34,872 nt of DNA from Aliitabrizicola sp031425325 (GTDB taxonomy: Bacteria; Pseudomonadota; Alphaproteobacteria; Rhodobacterales; Rhodobacteraceae), in contig JANPJD010000001.1 in the NCBI GenBank assembly GCA_031425325.1, positions 1 through 34,872 on the forward strand, in the 5' to 3' direction. The notes under the pieces are model-generated. The model searched no databases, was not told the origin of the DNA, and worked only from the letters and a program-made list of their open reading frames with translations. The position numbers and the translations under genes were made by a program. Position 1 is the stretch's first letter; each line of letters begins with the position of its first letter. Below, piece by piece: positions 22,880 through 30,321 of the stretch.

Positions 22880-23722
22880 TCAACCTTCGTCCGCCAGCAC
22901 CGCCTCCAGACCCGACCGGTAGTCTGCGTAACGCAGCGCGACGCCAAGCTCCGACTTGATGCGGTCGTTTCGCACCCGCTTTGACTCGGCATAAAAGCTG
23001 CGGGCCATCTCGGTCATCGCGGCGTCGGCATAGGGGACTGCTTCGGGCTCGGGCAGGCCGAGCAGACGGGCCGCGTGGCCGATCACATCTTCGGGCGGGG
23101 CGGGCTCGTCGTCGCAGACGTTGTAGATGGCGCCGGGGCGCGGCTGCCGGATCGACGCCTGAAGCACCAGCGCGATGTCGTCTACATGAATCCGGCTGAA
23201 GACCTGACCCGGCTTGATGATGCGCCGCGCCGTGCCGTCTCGCACCTTCTCGAACGGGCCGCGACCGGGCCCGTAGATGCCCGCGAGGCGGAAGATATGA
23301 AGCGGCAGGTCAAGCGCCTGCCATACCGCCTCGGCCGCCACGCGCATCTGCCCGCGCCGCGTCGAAGGCGTCAGGGGCGTCGTCTCGTCCACCCAGCCGC
23401 CACGATGGTCGCCGTAGACGCCGGTGGTCGAGAGGTATCCGACCCAAGTGAGACGGGCCGCTTCGATGGCAGGGCCGAAGGCTGCGATCACGGGGTCGCC
23501 GCTGTCGTCGGGCGCGATCGAACTCAGCAGATGGGTCACTTCGGCCAGCGCCGTATCGATGCCTTTCGGCCAGACCAGCGGCTCGACGCCGGTGCGGCGC
23601 AGATCATCGGTCCTCGCGGGGTCGCGCGTCGTGCCGATGATGCGCCAGCCTTGCGGGATAAGCCGCCGGGCAAGCGCCTGCGCCGAATAGCCGTGGCCAA
23701 GAGAGAGAAGCGTTCCTGTCAT
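22880..23722 (-). CDS. NAD(P)-dependent epimerase/SDR-family protein (YeeZ-like)
   Basis: 280 residues of the extended SDR fold. N-terminal LLSLGHGYSAQALARRL is a Rossmann loop with GxGxxx spacing; YLSTTGVYGDHRG carries the catalytic-type Ser/Thr and Tyr; FRLAGIYGPGRGPFE and IHVDDIALVL are typical of nucleotide-sugar-epimerase-like proteins; IYNVCDDEPAPPEDVI follows. The usual YxxxK lysine is replaced by surrounding GQMRVAAE, as in atypical SDRs such as YeeZ. The start at 23722 is the first ATG; an upstream TTG is unlikely. The 173 bases between it and the terC promoter hold nothing recognised. The substrate is unknown. Confidence 0.85.
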   Translation of the reverse strand: MTGTLLSLGHGYSAQALARRLIPQGWRIIGTTRDPARTDDLRRTGVEPLVWPKGIDTALAEVTHLLSSIAPDDSGDPVIAAFGPAIEAARLTWVGYLSTTGVYGDHRGGWVDETTPLTPSTRRGQMRVAAEAVWQALDLPLHIFRLAGIYGPGRGPFEKVRDGTARRIIKPGQVFSRIHVDDIALVLQASIRQPRPGAIYNVCDDEPAPPEDVIGHAARLLGLPEPEAVPYADAAMTEMARSFYAESKRVRNDRIKSELGVALRYADYRSGLEAVLADEG

Positions 23723-23779
23723 GCGCGGACTATCCAAGGCCCGCGCCTGATCCGCAAGCCGCCTCGCCGGGCCGACCGG

Positions 23780-24610
23780 CTAGCGGCCAGCGCGCCCCAG
23801 AAAGGCCAGCGAGCGTTCCAGCGCGGCGCCTATCCTGTCCCATGAGGCGGGATCGGAATCGCGCACCGGATCGCCACGACCGGGGCGCCCAAGGCGCAGG
23901 GGCAATTCCAGCGCGACCGGAAGATCAGCGGGAAGCGCTGCCAGAACAGAGTCGTATCCAAGGCATCCGTCACCGATGGCGCAATAGCGCCAGTCCGCTT
24001 GGGCCGCCGTCACGTCCTTGAGATGCACCTGGTCGCAGACGGCAAGCGCGGCGTGAAGGTCGGCCAGGTCGACCCGCTCACGCCCGGCATAGGTGGCTGC
24101 ATTCCCGATGTCGTAGTTCAGGCGCAGGTGGGGATGGTCGATCTGTCGCACGAGGTCGGCCCCGGCCCGTCCGTCGGCCAGCATTGCGCCCGCGCCGTGT
24201 CCCGGATTCTCAAGCGCAATGACAAGGCCAAGCGCCTCGGCCATCGGCAAGGCCGCGTCCAGCGTGGCCATGCAGCCCGGGCGAGAGGCGACGGTCGCCG
24301 CGTTCGTGACCACGGTCCGCGCGCCGACCGCAGCGGCGAAGTCTAGCCGGCGGCCTAGCCGCGCAACCGCATCCGCGCGGCCAAGGTCGGTATGCGCCGA
24401 GATCGCCCGCGCTGTCAGCCCCTCGGCGCGCAGCGCGGCGGCCATGGCGCTGCGTCCCGCACGACCGAAGCTGTCCTCGTCGAAGGCGACGTATCCCTCG
24501 ATGAAGGCAGGCTCGACCTGGGTGATTCCGAGGCCTGCGAGAAGCGAGAACCCGCGCTCGAACGGATGGCCGTCAAAGAGGACGGTCGAGACAGACAATG
24601 GCCGAGACAT
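23780..24610 (-). CDS. Sugar-phosphate isomerase/epimerase-type TIM barrel (candidate 3-oxo-isoapionate decarboxylase OiaC)
   Basis: 276 residues of the xylose-isomerase-like TIM-barrel (AP_endonuc_2) family. Metal-site strands are visible: ALENPGHG (Glu), LNYDIGNAATY (Asp), DQVHLKDV (His) and ALELPLRLG (Glu), the expected Glu/Asp/His/Glu set. AISAHTDLG and TVVTNAATV are earlier strands. It is divergent from the ApnO-like gene and shares an 82-base promoter region with the inverted repeat. A TIM-barrel decarboxylase, OiaC, is one known route from 3-oxo-isoapionate to L-erythrulose, so that role is a candidate, but an isomerase or epimerase for a pathway sugar is equally possible. Confidence 0.8.
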   Translation of the reverse strand: MSRPLSVSTVLFDGHPFERGFSLLAGLGITQVEPAFIEGYVAFDEDSFGRAGRSAMAAALRAEGLTARAISAHTDLGRADAVARLGRRLDFAAAVGARTVVTNAATVASRPGCMATLDAALPMAEALGLVIALENPGHGAGAMLADGRAGADLVRQIDHPHLRLNYDIGNAATYAGRERVDLADLHAALAVCDQVHLKDVTAAQADWRYCAIGDGCLGYDSVLAALPADLPVALELPLRLGRPGRGDPVRDSDPASWDRIGAALERSLAFLGRAGR

Positions 24611-24623
24611 GGAAGACCTGATT

Positions 24624-24652
24624 TTGCTGGTATGATGACGATACCATAGTTA
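24624..24652 (+). promoter_or_regulatory. Divergent promoter with GntR/FadR-type operator
   Basis: A perfect inverted repeat TGGTAT-N7-ATACCA (24628-24646) sits between a possible -35 TTGCTG (24624-24629) and -10 TAGTTA (24647-24652) for the ApnO operon, spacer 17. TGGTAT/ATACCA half-sites are typical of FCD-domain GntR regulators such as NanR and UxuR. The regulator gene is the second of the operon. A repressor here would block both directions. Confidence 0.6.
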
Positions 24653-24692
24653 TAGGTTCCGTCAGCGCTTCGCAACGAAGAGAGGGTGTGCA

Positions 24693-25535
24693 ATGCCGAA
24701 ATCGGTCGCGGTTCTGGGTGCGGGCGGCAAGATGGGCTTTCGCGTGACCCGCAAGCTGTTCGAAGCGGGCTACGACCTGCGCGCCATCGAGATCGGAGAG
24801 GTGGGCCGCGCCCGGCTGGCCGAAGCCGGGATCGTTGCCGTTGCCGAGGGAGAGGGCCTCGCCGGTGCCGAGATCGTCGTGCTTGCCCTGCCCGACAACG
24901 TGATCGGCGAGGTGTCGCACAAGATCGCGCCGTCGCTTGCTGCCGGAACGATGGTTCTGATCCTTGACGCTGCCGCACCCTATGCAGGCGCTCTGCCCGC
25001 CGACCGCCCCGACCTGACCTACTTCGTCGGGCATCCGTGCCATCCGCCACTGTTCAACGACGAGACGGAGTGGGCCGCGCGGCGCGACTATCACGGGGGC
25101 GTCGCCCAGCAGGCAATCGTTTGCGCGCTGATGCAGGGCCCGGAAGAGCACTACGCGCTTGGGGCCGAGATCTGCCAGGCGATGTGGTCGCCTATCATTC
25201 GGACCCACAGGGTCACGGTCGAACAACTCGCCATTCTCGAGCCGGGGCTGTCCGAGATGGTGGCGATGCCGTTCGTCGACACGATGGTTGAGGCCATCGA
25301 CGAATGCGCCGCCAAATACGGCATCCCGCGTGAGGCTGCGTTCGACTTCATGATCGGGCATCTAAACGTCGAGATTGCGATGTGGTTCGGTCTGTCGCCC
25401 AAGGTGCCGTCGGATGCGGCGCTGCGCCTGATGCGGTTCGCCAAATCCATCGTCGTGCAGCCCGGCTGGCGCGAGGCCCTGTCGCCTGCCAAGGTGCGCG
25501 AAGCCTCGGAGCTGATCGCGCTGGGCCGCAGCTGA
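24693..25535 (+). CDS. apnO: Phosphogluconate-dehydrogenase-C-terminal-domain protein, D-apionate oxidoisomerase-like
   Basis: 280 residues. N-terminal Rossmann domain with VAVLGAGGKMGFRVTRKL and VLALPDNVIGEV, then a helical domain containing VGHPCHPPLFND (114-125) and a long region with IICQAMWSP-like, RVTVEQLAILEPGLSEM and FMIGHLNVEIAMWFG segments. This pairing is that of ApnO, which oxidises and rearranges D-apionate to 3-oxo-isoapionate using NAD+. The identity is inferred from fold plus the surrounding ApnL-, ApsD-, OiaK- and RLP-like genes. GAGAGGGTG precedes the ATG. First gene of the operon, behind the divergent operator. Confidence 0.8.
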   Translation: MPKSVAVLGAGGKMGFRVTRKLFEAGYDLRAIEIGEVGRARLAEAGIVAVAEGEGLAGAEIVVLALPDNVIGEVSHKIAPSLAAGTMVLILDAAAPYAGALPADRPDLTYFVGHPCHPPLFNDETEWAARRDYHGGVAQQAIVCALMQGPEEHYALGAEICQAMWSPIIRTHRVTVEQLAILEPGLSEMVAMPFVDTMVEAIDECAAKYGIPREAAFDFMIGHLNVEIAMWFGLSPKVPSDAALRLMRFAKSIVVQPGWREALSPAKVREASELIALGRS

Positions 25536-25569
25536 GGCTTGCCGGGACGACGTGACGGAGTGACCGGCC

Positions 25570-26292
25570 ATGAGCCTTAACGAGCCCATCCAACGGCGAA
25601 AGCTGAGCGACGACGTCCGGCAGCGGCTGCTCGATCAGATCGAGGGCGGCGTATTGCGACCGGGTGATGCGCTGCCCTCGGAACGTGATCTGATGGCGAT
25701 GCTGGGCGTCGGCAGACCCGCGATCCGAGAGGCGATGCAGTCCTTGCAGAACCAGGGCCTGGTCGAGATCCGCCACGGCGAACGCGCGCGCGTCGCCGAA
25801 CCGTCGCTCGGTCGCATGGCCGACCAGCTGTCCGAGACGATGAAGCACCTTCTGTCCCATTCGCCCGCGACGCTCGAGAACCTGAAAGAGGCTCGCTCGA
25901 CCTTCGAGATGGAGATGGCCCGCATCGCGGCCCGCAGACGCTCGGACAGCGATATCGCCCGTCTGGAAGAGACGCTCGCCGCCCATGCCGCAGCGGTCGA
26001 CGACACCGTGCAGTTCCGGGCGCTGGATGGGCGCTTTCACCGCGACCTCGCCGCGATCAGCGGCAACCCGATCTGGTCGGCGCTTGCGGACGCGCTGTTC
26101 CGTTGGCTGAACGATTTCCACGTTCACCTCGTCTCGGTGCCGGGGCTTGAGAGGGTCACGCTGTCCGAACACCGGGCAATCCTCGATGCGGTGATCTCGG
26201 GCAATCCCGAGAAGGCGGCCGAGGCAATGGGCCTGCATCTGGGGCGTGCCAACGAGCTTTATCGCCTTGCCCACCGAAAGGGCTTGGCGTGA
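25570..26292 (+). CDS. FadR/GntR-family transcriptional regulator (FCD domain)
   Basis: 240 residues. N-terminal winged helix about 8-78: KLSDDVRQRLLDQI, GDALPSERDLMAMLGVGRPAIREAMQSL region and GLVEIRHGERARV. C-terminal FCD domain with metal-site residues in DGRFHRDLAAISGN, SEHRAILDAV and MGLHLGRANELY, typical of regulators that bind sugar acids. It is embedded in the operon 34 bases after the ApnO-like gene and its stop overlaps the lactonase start. It most likely binds TGGTAT-N7-ATACCA at 24628-24646 and is released by a pathway acid such as apionate; the ligand is inference. Confidence 0.92.
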   Translation: MSLNEPIQRRKLSDDVRQRLLDQIEGGVLRPGDALPSERDLMAMLGVGRPAIREAMQSLQNQGLVEIRHGERARVAEPSLGRMADQLSETMKHLLSHSPATLENLKEARSTFEMEMARIAARRRSDSDIARLEETLAAHAAAVDDTVQFRALDGRFHRDLAAISGNPIWSALADALFRWLNDFHVHLVSVPGLERVTLSEHRAILDAVISGNPEKAAEAMGLHLGRANELYRLAHRKGLA

Positions 26293-28049
26293 CCGATCTG
26301 CGCTACGGTCCGTGCGGCCCGGATGCGCCGGAGGTCGACTTTGTCGTTGGCCCGCTGCGCCTCGCCTTTGCCGCGGGGGACCTGATCGCGATCCGCTGGC
26401 ACGGGGTCGAGGTCGTGCGGCGGATCGCGATGCCGGTGCGCGACGTAGACTGGTCGACGCTCCCGACGGTCACGACTGCCTTCGAGCACGATGTAGGGCC
26501 GCAGCACGCCACGCTGACGCATCGGTTCCATGCCGGTCCTCTGCTGGGCGAGTTGACCGCGACGGCGCAGGTCGGGGGCGACGCTGCCACGATCGACGTC
26601 GCGCTGCGGCTTGAGGCCGAGGTGCCCTTCCTGACCAATCGCGCCGGGTTTGTTCTGCTGCACCCCGTCGACCGTGTGGCGGGGCAACCGCTGACCGTCG
26701 ATCATCCTGATGGCACGTCCGAGCATCTGAGGTTTCCCGACCTGATCCTGCCCGGCCAGCCCGCCTTCGACATCGCGGGCCTTCGCCATGACGTCGACGG
26801 CGTCTCGGTCCGCATCGCCATGGAGGGCGAGGTCTTCGAAATGGAAGATCAGCGCAACTGGACCGATGCGTCCTACAAGACCTACTGCCGCCCCCTCGCC
26901 CTGCCGCGCCCCTATCCGCTTGAGCCCGGCACACCCGTTCGGCAAGCGCTGCGGATCGAGCTGTCGGGCAAACCCGTAACCCGGTCGCATTTGCAGACCG
27001 CAACGAGCCGGGCGCGGATGCCGGAGCTGCGGCTGGCGGTGGAAGGCGGCGAGGCGGCCGCCGACAGCATCGCCCGCGCCGTTGCGCGGACCGGGATCAC
27101 CGGGGTGACGGCGCGCGTGCGAAGCGACATTGGTGCGGAGGCCCTTGCCGCGCTGGCGGGCTGCGACGCGCTCGAGATCGTGCTTCCAGAGGGCGCGGAG
27201 CCGTCGCGGGCCTCCGCTGCTCTTGTGGCGCCCGCAGCCGAGGTCGGCCTTGCGTCGCGGTGGGTCATGGCTTTGCCCGAGGCCTATCTCACAAGCCATC
27301 AGCCCGGCGGGCCTTGGCCGGTCCCATCGCCGGGCGACCTCGTGGCGCCCTTGCACGCGGCCTTTCCGGCCGCACGAGTCGGCTCGGGCAGCCTGACCAA
27401 CTTCACCGAGTTCAACCGCTGCCCGCCCGATCCGCGCCACCTCGAGTTCGTCGGGTTCGGCACGACGGCCATCGTTCATGCCGCCGACGACCGCTCGGTG
27501 GTCGAGACGCTCGGGGCCCTTCCGCATGTCTTTCGGACCGCCCGCGCGTTGGCAGGCGATCTGCCGCTGCGGCTGGGCCTGATGTCGATCGGGATGCGGT
27601 CGAACCCCTACGGTGCAGGGGTTGCAAGCAATCCGGAAGGCGCACGGGTGGCCATGGCGATGGACGATCCCCGTCAGCAAGGGCTTTTCGCCGCCGCCTT
27701 CGCCGTGGGCCTTGTCGCGCGGGCGGCTGTCGGCGAGGTCGAGAGCCTGTGCCTTGCGATGGTGGACGGCCCACTGGGTCTCGGGCTCGAGCAGGGGGCG
27801 GGCTGGCCCATCGCCGAGTTGTGCCGACACCTGAATGGGATAGCCGCGCAAGAGGTGACTATTACCGACAGCGACGGACTCGTGACCGTAGCAAATGAGC
27901 AAGTCGGCATTTGCGCCAACCTCGCGCTCGCGCCCAGGCCGTGCAACATCCCCGCAGGGTGGACTGCGCGCCACCTTCTCGGCGATGCCGCAGACGACTC
28001 CGACCTGTTGCCATTCGACGTGATCCTGCTGAGCCGGGGTCCGGCATGA
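26289..28049 (+). CDS. apnL: D-apionate lactonase-like protein
   Basis: 586 residues, starting with a GTG that overlaps the regulator stop (GTGA). N-terminal part (about 1-225) is beta-rich, with LAFAAGDLIAIRWHGVEVVRRI and DQRNWTDASYKTYCRPL. The central part looks like a TIM barrel (about 250-520) with EVGLASRWVMALPEAY, GSGSLTNFTEFNRCPPD and LRLGLMSIGMRSNPYG. The C-terminal tail is again beta-rich. Length, layout and position next to ApsD- and ApnO-like genes fit D-apionate lactonase (ApnL), which opens D-apionolactone to D-apionate. Catalytic residues cannot be named with certainty. The large open frame on the opposite strand is a GC-codon shadow. Confidence 0.75.
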   Translation: MTDLRYGPCGPDAPEVDFVVGPLRLAFAAGDLIAIRWHGVEVVRRIAMPVRDVDWSTLPTVTTAFEHDVGPQHATLTHRFHAGPLLGELTATAQVGGDAATIDVALRLEAEVPFLTNRAGFVLLHPVDRVAGQPLTVDHPDGTSEHLRFPDLILPGQPAFDIAGLRHDVDGVSVRIAMEGEVFEMEDQRNWTDASYKTYCRPLALPRPYPLEPGTPVRQALRIELSGKPVTRSHLQTATSRARMPELRLAVEGGEAAADSIARAVARTGITGVTARVRSDIGAEALAALAGCDALEIVLPEGAEPSRASAALVAPAAEVGLASRWVMALPEAYLTSHQPGGPWPVPSPGDLVAPLHAAFPAARVGSGSLTNFTEFNRCPPDPRHLEFVGFGTTAIVHAADDRSVVETLGALPHVFRTARALAGDLPLRLGLMSIGMRSNPYGAGVASNPEGARVAMAMDDPRQQGLFAAAFAVGLVARAAVGEVESLCLAMVDGPLGLGLEQGAGWPIAELCRHLNGIAAQEVTITDSDGLVTVANEQVGICANLALAPRPCNIPAGWTARHLLGDAADDSDLLPFDVILLSRGPA

Positions 28050-29074
28050 CGGCCAAGGTCGCCCTGATCGGATGCGGGTTCTTCGCGCGCAACCACATGC
28101 ACGCCTGGGCCGACCTCGACGGCGCGCGGGTGATCGGCGTCTGTGACATCGATCCCGCCAAAGCGGACGCCTTTGCCGCCGAGTTCGGCGCAAGCCCCTT
28201 TACCGATGCGGCGACCATGCTGGCCGCGCTGTCGCCCGACATTGTGGACATCGCGACGACCGTCGCCTCGCACCGTCCGCTGGTCGAGCTTGCGGCCCGT
28301 CACGCCCGGCTCGTGATCTGCCAGAAGCCGTTCGCCGAGACGCTGGCCGATGCCCGCGCGATGGTCGCGGCCTGCGACGCGGCGGGCGTCACCCTGATGG
28401 TCCACGAGAACTTCCGCTGGCAACGGCCCTACCGCGAGGCCGGCGCGCGGATTGCGCGCGGCGACATCGGGACGCCGCGCTTCCTGCGGCTGTCATTCCG
28501 GCATGCCTTCGACATCTACGCGGGCCAGCCCTACTTGGCCGAGGTTGCCGACCTCGCCCTGACCGACATCGGGCCGCATATGTTCGACATGGCCCGCGCG
28601 CTTGTCGGGGATGCGACCGGCGTGTTCTGCCAGACGCAGCGGCGCAACCCGGCCGTGGCGGGACAGGACGCGTTCCTTGCCCAGCTCATCCACTCGCAGG
28701 ATTGCGTGACGAGCCTCGAGTGCAGCTTTCACTCGGTCGTGTCGCCCGATCCCTTCCCGCAGACGCTCGCCTGGATCGAGGGCGGCGCCGGAACGCTGGA
28801 AGTGCAGCCCGGCTACCGCCTCGTGTATCATCGCGACGGGCGCAGCGAGACGACAGATGTCGAACCGGCGCTGCCGTCCTGGGGCGCGCGGCCCTGGCAC
28901 CTTGTGCAGGAGTCGGTGCTGGCCTTTCAGGCGCATGTCCTTGACGTGCTGGCGGGGCGCGACAGCCCGCGACCCTCGGGCGCGCACAATGTGGGCACGA
29001 TGGCGCTTGTGCTGGCGGCGATCGTGTCGGCGCGCGAGGGGCGCGTCGTGACACTGAACGAGGGGATGCAATGA
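28046..29074 (+). CDS. apsD: Gfo/Idh/MocA-family oxidoreductase, D-apiose dehydrogenase-like
   Basis: 342 residues. N-terminal NAD(P)-binding Rossmann domain: VALIGCGFFARNHMHAW (5-21), VCDIDPAKADAFAAEFG, and CQKPFAETLADA, the family's EKPxA motif with Gln for Glu. The C-terminal beta-sheet domain includes MVHENFRWQRPYREAG and LTDIGPHMFDMARAL with the catalytic-type Asp/His. The ATG overlaps the lactonase stop (ATGA); the frame is open upstream inside apnL but without homology. In the D-apiose pathway this family oxidises D-apiose to D-apionolactone, the substrate of the previous gene. Assignment depends on this context. Confidence 0.8.
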   Translation: MTAKVALIGCGFFARNHMHAWADLDGARVIGVCDIDPAKADAFAAEFGASPFTDAATMLAALSPDIVDIATTVASHRPLVELAARHARLVICQKPFAETLADARAMVAACDAAGVTLMVHENFRWQRPYREAGARIARGDIGTPRFLRLSFRHAFDIYAGQPYLAEVADLALTDIGPHMFDMARALVGDATGVFCQTQRRNPAVAGQDAFLAQLIHSQDCVTSLECSFHSVVSPDPFPQTLAWIEGGAGTLEVQPGYRLVYHRDGRSETTDVEPALPSWGARPWHLVQESVLAFQAHVLDVLAGRDSPRPSGAHNVGTMALVLAAIVSAREGRVVTLNEGMQ

Positions 29075-30321
29075 CCGACCGGATCGAGGCGGACTACGTG
29101 CTGGAAACCGCCTTCGATCCGGCCGAGGCAGCGGCAGCGATCGCGGGCGAGCAGTCGTCGGGCACGTTCCTGCCGGTGCCGGGCGAGACCGCTGAACTGA
29201 AGGCCCGCTCTGCCGCGCGGGTCGAGCGGCTGGACGACATGGGCGCGGTGGAGGGGCCATCGCTGCCGGGTGCAGGGCGGCCCGAGGGCCCGCACAGGCG
29301 GGTCGGCCTGACGCTGTCATGGCCGCTCGACACGGTTGGCACCTCTCTGCCCAACCTCATGGCCACGGTCGCCGGCAACCTGTTCGAACTGAAGCAGGTG
29401 GCGGGCCTGCGCCTGACGGACATCCGCCTGCCTGCCGCGTTTGCAGAGCGTTATCCCGGCCCCGCCTTTGGCGTCGAGGGGACGCGGAGGCTGACAGGCG
29501 TGGCGCAGGGACCGCTGATCGGCACCATCGTCAAGCCCTCGGTCGGGCTGTCGCCAGACGGGACGGCATCGCTGGTTGCAACCCTTGCCCGTGCGGGCAT
29601 CGACTTCATCAAGGATGACGAGTTGCAGGCCGACGGGCCGGGCTGTCCGTTCGATGCCCGCGTGCGCGCGGTCATGGCCGTGCTGCGTGACCATGCCGAG
29701 CGGACCGGCAAGCGCGTGATGTTTGCCTTCAACCTGACGGGCGAGCTCGACGAGATGCGTCGGCGGCACGACCTTGTCCTGGCCGAGGGCGGCACTTGCG
29801 TAATGGCCAGCCTCAATTCCGTCGGTCTGGTCGGGATGCTCGAGTTGCGGCGCCACGCGCAGCTTCCGATCCACGCGCACCGCAACGGCTGGGGGTATCT
29901 GTCGCGCCATCCGGCCCTGGGCTTCGACTTTCCGGCCTGGGCCAAGGTTTGGCGGCTTGCGGGGGTGGACCACATGCATGTGAACGGGCTTCGCAACAAG
30001 TTCTGCGAAGACGACACAAGCGTCATCGCTTCGGCCCGGTCCTGCCTGACGCCGATGTTCGACGCCAAGCCCTGCACGGTCATGCCGGTCTTCTCGTCGG
30101 GCCAATCGGCGTTGCAGGTCCATGACACCTGGGCGGCGGTCCGCTCGACCGATCTGATCTACGCGGCAGGAGGCGGGATCATGGCGCATCCTTCTGGTCC
30201 CGATGGCGGCGTGGCGAGCCTGCGCGATGCCTGGGCCGCCGCGATCGAAGGGGTGCCGCTGGCCGAGGCGGCGCGCACCAGCCCGGCCCTTGCCGCCGCG
30301 GTCGCGCGATACGGCGCGTGA
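29071..30321 (+). CDS. RuBisCO-like protein (type IV), 3-oxo-isoapionate-4-phosphate decarboxylase or transcarboxylase/hydrolase
   Basis: 416 residues of the RuBisCO large-subunit fold. The catalytic lysine is kept in GTIVKPSVGLS (Lys155, with Ser where RuBisCO has the second Lys of KPK). The metal site is kept in DFIKDDE (Lys181, carbamylatable; Asp183; Glu184). HAHRNG (268-273) and HMHVNGLRNKF, then PVFSSGQS and GGGIMAHPSGPDGG supply phosphate and active-site loops. The activation lysine and acid pair argue for a true enolising enzyme. In apionate clusters such RLPs are OiaX (decarboxylase to L-erythrulose 1-phosphate) or OiaT (to 3-phosphoglycerate and glycolate). The two cannot be told apart here, so no symbol is given. 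Overlaps apsD by ATGA. Confidence 0.85.
   Translation: MTDRIEADYVLETAFDPAEAAAAIAGEQSSGTFLPVPGETAELKARSAARVERLDDMGAVEGPSLPGAGRPEGPHRRVGLTLSWPLDTVGTSLPNLMATVAGNLFELKQVAGLRLTDIRLPAAFAERYPGPAFGVEGTRRLTGVAQGPLIGTIVKPSVGLSPDGTASLVATLARAGIDFIKDDELQADGPGCPFDARVRAVMAVLRDHAERTGKRVMFAFNLTGELDEMRRRHDLVLAEGGTCVMASLNSVGLVGMLELRRHAQLPIHAHRNGWGYLSRHPALGFDFPAWAKVWRLAGVDHMHVNGLRNKFCEDDTSVIASARSCLTPMFDAKPCTVMPVFSSGQSALQVHDTWAAVRSTDLIYAAGGGIMAHPSGPDGGVASLRDAWAAAIEGVPLAEAARTSPALAAAVARYGA

Noticed and set aside
21432..22922. Open frame of 496 codons on the plus strand over terC
   Set aside because: Highly charged, low-complexity translation (His/Asp/Glu/Arg-rich) opposite a clear TerC gene; a shadow.
26259..28193. 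Long open frame of 644 codons on the minus strand opposite apnL
   Set aside because: No domain is recognisable, the sequence is Arg/Gly/Ala-rich as expected for the antisense of GC-rich coding DNA, and the plus strand holds a coherent coupled operon.
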